The translations under genes were made by a program, and so were the position numbers. DNA of 7,638 bases from the NCBI GenBank assembly GCA_946479055.1, contig CAMLEX010000217.1:1-7638 (forward strand). The letters are read 5' to 3'. A model generated the notes under the pieces. That model searched no databases and was not told where the DNA came from. It saw only the letters and a program-made list of their open reading frames with translations. The first letter of the stretch is position 1, and every line of letters starts with the position of its first letter. Shown piece after piece: positions 5,641-7,638 of the stretch. Source of the DNA: an uncultured Bacteroidota bacterium (GTDB lineage Bacteria > Bacteroidota > Bacteroidia > Chitinophagales > Chitinophagaceae).

Positions 5641-6753
5641 ATGCTACAGGCCACCATCATGCGATGTGTAACATCCATACTGCTTTTTATTGCCTTTATC
5701 CTGCTGTCTTCTACAAGTAATAGCCGTTTTCTAAAAACCGCTAACCTCATGGTAACAGCAACTGGCAATGCTCCGGCTGAATTAAATGCTGAAGAGCTGA
5801 AAAAAATATTGATCAACCGGAAAGCAACGCAATTTATACTCGGTAAATCGCAACAGGGAAGAAACCTGGAGGCCTGGTTTTATCCTGGCAGCAGTAATAA
5901 AAGAGCATTGATCATCGGGGGAATGCATGGCTCTGAATTATCTTCTATTGAAGTGGCTAAAGAATTGCAACGCCAATTGATTGCCACCGAAAGCATTTTT
6001 TATAATGTGATAATCATTCCTTCCTTATTTCCTGATAACGCTGAAGCCGCCAAACAAAATCCATTAATGATAGGTGGGATAGAAAACATCGGCCGGTATA
6101 GTTATCGCGGCGCCGTAGATCCCAACAGGCAGATGCCCACGCCGGGACTGGCTTTTGATGAAGAAAACGGTATTGATCATGCAGGCAGAAAAATTGAAAT
6201 TGAAAATGCTTTATTGCTGGAGCTGATTGATCAGTACCGACCGCAAAGGATCGTTAATCTGCATGCCATCCGAACCATAACTAATGCTGGTGTATTTGCC
6301 GATCCACGTACAGATCATAATGGAATCGCATTAGGTTATGCCAGCGATAGCAGTCTTGCTATTGCAATAGCCACTGCTATTCAACAAAAAGGAGGATATA
6401 TTCCGGGCAATCAGCTGAATAAAAAACCGACCACCGTATATTATAAAGACCCGCCCCCGGTAGCTGCTGGTTTATTTCAGAAAAGAAACCTTACCGGATC
6501 AGCATTGCCCGGCAAACGCGGTGGTGGCGTATCGCTGGGCACCTGGGCTTCCACTGCTGTCTGCAATGAAGTAGATTCGTCAAAAAACAGAGATGCCATA
6601 CGCCTTCTCACCATAGAGTTTCCGGGTAGCAAAAGACCTGTGGATCATAAAAAAGAATTGCAAAGTTTATATCAGCAACAGGTTGAGCTGTACGGGGCAG
6701 CTATAAAAAATATTTTCCTGGGTGAATATTTTACAGAAGAAACTGGTAAATAA
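5641..6753 (+). CDS. Secreted M14-family zinc carboxypeptidase
   Basis: The 370-residue product has a hydrophobic N-terminal segment (about 8-25) that should act as a signal peptide or anchor; ATG 5659 (MRCVTSILL) is a credible alternative start. The M14 fold is shown by 'GRNLEAW' (73-79), 'IIGGMHGSEL' with zinc ligands His96 and Glu99, 'VDPNRQMP' with the substrate-carboxylate Asn162-Arg163 pair, 'VNLHAI' with zinc ligand His208, and 'TIEFPG' with catalytic Glu326. All key residues are present, so an active metallopeptidase is expected. M14 enzymes remove C-terminal residues from peptides or, in the MpaA/DL-endopeptidase branch, from murein peptides. The location after an OmpA-domain protein makes cell-wall peptide a plausible but unproven substrate. 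'SLFPDN' replaces the more usual 'NPDG', suggesting a divergent subgroup. The gene lies 42 bases after the OmpA gene and has no clear ribosome binding site. Confidence 0.87.
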   Translation: MLQATIMRCVTSILLFIAFILLSSTSNSRFLKTANLMVTATGNAPAELNAEELKKILINRKATQFILGKSQQGRNLEAWFYPGSSNKRALIIGGMHGSELSSIEVAKELQRQLIATESIFYNVIIIPSLFPDNAEAAKQNPLMIGGIENIGRYSYRGAVDPNRQMPTPGLAFDEENGIDHAGRKIEIENALLLELIDQYRPQRIVNLHAIRTITNAGVFADPRTDHNGIALGYASDSSLAIAIATAIQQKGGYIPGNQLNKKPTTVYYKDPPPVAAGLFQKRNLTGSALPGKRGGGVSLGTWASTAVCNEVDSSKNRDAIRLLTIEFPGSKRPVDHKKELQSLYQQQVELYGAAIKNIFLGEYFTEETGK

Positions 6754-6769
6754 ATCCCATCTGCAATTT

Positions 6770-6792
6770 ATTTTTAGTCCTCCGCTAAAAAT
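6770..6792 (+). terminator. AT-rich hairpin after the carboxypeptidase gene
   Basis: ATTTTTAG and CTAAAAAT form a perfect 8-bp stem around the 7-base loop TCCTCCG, 17 bases after the stop codon. The stem has a single G-C pair and no long T tract follows, so it would be a weak terminator at best. Its position at the end of the OmpA-carboxypeptidase unit is what supports the call. Confidence 0.3.
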
Positions 6793-6939
6793 TTCCATAA
6801 CTAACAAGACAGAAGTACAATTTAAACTTACTCTCCGTATTTGTTTTTTCCCTGAAGGGTTTAACTTTTAAGAACACAATTCATCCCCTGTTTACGACAA
6901 TCCAGTCACCCTGATATTTTTTCCGCCTCTTCCCGGCTC

Positions 6940-6946
6940 TATTTTG
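6940..6946 (+). promoter_or_regulatory. Weak -7-like element before the DUF1772 gene
   Basis: TATTTTG resembles TAnnTTTG with one base missing between TA and TTTG. It lies 22 bases before the ATG at 6969, nearly the same distance as the TAGTTTTG box before the OmpA gene. No -33 TTG is visible. The rest of the 6793-6968 gap shows no gene. Confidence 0.25.
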
Positions 6947-6968
6947 AACCTGATTTAAAACATTAACA

Positions 6969-7436
6969 ATGGAAATAAAAATAACCTTATTAATTACGCT
7001 GCTGATGTATGCGTTTGTTATCTGCCAAAGTTTTTTTTACATACTGGCTATGTCCAATACATTGAAAAAAATGCAGGCGGAAACCTATATTGAAACAAGG
7101 AATTTGCTGACTGAAAATCTTCAGACGCCATTACAGCTTGTTTATTACACCACATTAGGAGCTTCTATTCTGCTCACTGCTTTTTGTGTGGTCAACCCAT
7201 CAGGTTGGTTGTTCATCTGCTCTGTTATTGCACTGATAGCTTTAGTGGCGGATGTTTTACTGGCGATAAAAGGAAATATTCCGCTGAATAAATATATCAA
7301 TAGCTGGACCACGATCAATTACCCGACCAACTGGAAGCAGTATCGTTCAAAATGGTTTACACTTTATCATGTACGCCAGGCTTTGAATATAACAGGCTTT
7401 GTAAGTCTGCTGGCTGGCTGGGTATTCGGTATATAA
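6969..7436 (+). CDS. DUF1772 (anthrone oxygenase-like) membrane protein
   Basis: The 155-residue product has four membrane helices, at about 5-27, 57-75, 78-100 and 137-153. Between helices three and four lies the pattern I associate with DUF1772 (PF08592): 'GNIPLNKYINSW' (102-113), then 'NWKQYRSKWFTLYHVRQ' (121-137), with conserved-looking Asn103, Asn107, Trp113, Trp122, Arg126, Trp129, His134 and Arg136. The length is normal for the family. Fungal members include an anthrone oxygenase, but the bacterial proteins are mostly uncharacterised, so I give no substrate. The gene is followed 35 bases later by the cytochrome-like gene on the same strand, suggesting one transcript. Alternatives are other small four-helix membrane families, but the N...N...W...W...R...W...H.R spacing favours this one. 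Confidence 0.7.
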   Translation: MEIKITLLITLLMYAFVICQSFFYILAMSNTLKKMQAETYIETRNLLTENLQTPLQLVYYTTLGASILLTAFCVVNPSGWLFICSVIALIALVADVLLAIKGNIPLNKYINSWTTINYPTNWKQYRSKWFTLYHVRQALNITGFVSLLAGWVFGI

Positions 7437-7471
7437 TAAAATTCATCAACCCCTTTAATAAAATATAACAA

Positions 7472-7638
7472 ATGAAAAAGACAATACTTATCCTTACTGT
7501 TCTCATAGGAGCCGTAATCCTTGGACTAATTGCCTGCACTAGCGGAGCAGCGAAACCAGAAACCGCTTCCATCATCATCAGCAGGGATAGTTTAATAAAA
7601 CGAGGCAGCTATCTTGTTAACTCCATGGGATGTGATGA
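7472..7638 (+). CDS. Probable lipoprotein c-type cytochrome, 5' fragment only
   Basis: The frame from ATG 7472 is open to the right edge and gives 55 complete codons. The N-terminus is a lipoprotein signal: MKK, a hydrophobic stretch (4-20), then lipobox 'L-I-A-C' with Cys22, followed by a short Ser/Gly/Ala linker. Residues 44-55 read 'RGSYLVNSMGCD', which matches the start of many small cytochrome c domains (RG.YLV...GC..CH). The first heme Cys would be Cys54, and the rest of CxxCH lies beyond the edge. The expected location is membrane-tethered on the periplasmic side, in electron transfer or as a subunit of a dehydrogenase. The heme motif itself is not seen, so the family call is inference. 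It could be co-transcribed with the DUF1772 gene just upstream. Confidence 0.65.
   Translation, partial: MKKTILILTVLIGAVILGLIACTSGAAKPETASIIISRDSLIKRGSYLVNSMGCD

Noticed and set aside
6850..6859. CCCTGAAGGG as a terminator hairpin
   Set aside because: The stem is only 3 bp with a 4-base loop and there is no T tract in the right place; the AT-rich hairpin at 6770-6792 is the better candidate.
1..7638. CRISPR arrays, tRNA or rRNA genes, insertion-sequence ends
   Set aside because: I saw no regularly spaced direct repeats, no cloverleaf with a TTC-A-type arm, no rRNA-like stretch and no transposase.

Overview
The window looks like a Bacteroidota chromosome, probably of the Chitinophagaceae kind. 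It has moderate to low GC, almost no Shine-Dalgarno sequences in the right-hand part, a TAnnTTTG-type -7 element, and secreted proteins whose signal peptides end next to Gln ('FSQ', 'ADAQ'). The genus assignment is inference.

Left part (1-1490, minus strand): this is the unusual region. A 156-residue membrane protein of unknown function (988-1458) sits inside what reads as an integron-type gene cassette (846-1489). A GTTATGGGCA core lies at its 5' end. At its 3' end is a 135-bp attC-like site with long imperfect arms and a 71-base centre. Joining the two predicted recombination points would rebuild a perfect 12-bp R''/R' stem, as cassette logic requires. The next gene on the same strand, a left-truncated DUF899 thioredoxin-like protein (1-682), would then be the next cassette. 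It differs from its neighbours in base composition and has a strong AAGGAGG ribosome binding site and a TATAAT-like promoter. No integrase gene is visible.

Middle (1667-6753): a large secreted alpha/beta hydrolase (minus strand) is divergent from a two-gene plus-strand unit, an OmpA-family envelope protein followed 42 bases later by a secreted M14 zinc carboxypeptidase. The 176-bp divergent region holds a perfect 9-bp dyad and a good Bacteroidota promoter match for the OmpA gene. All three products are exported or envelope proteins, but nothing here proves that they share a pathway.

Right end (6969-7638): a four-helix DUF1772 (anthrone oxygenase-like) membrane protein is followed closely by the 5' end of a lipoprotein that appears to be a c-type cytochrome. 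The window edge cuts it inside the presumed heme motif.
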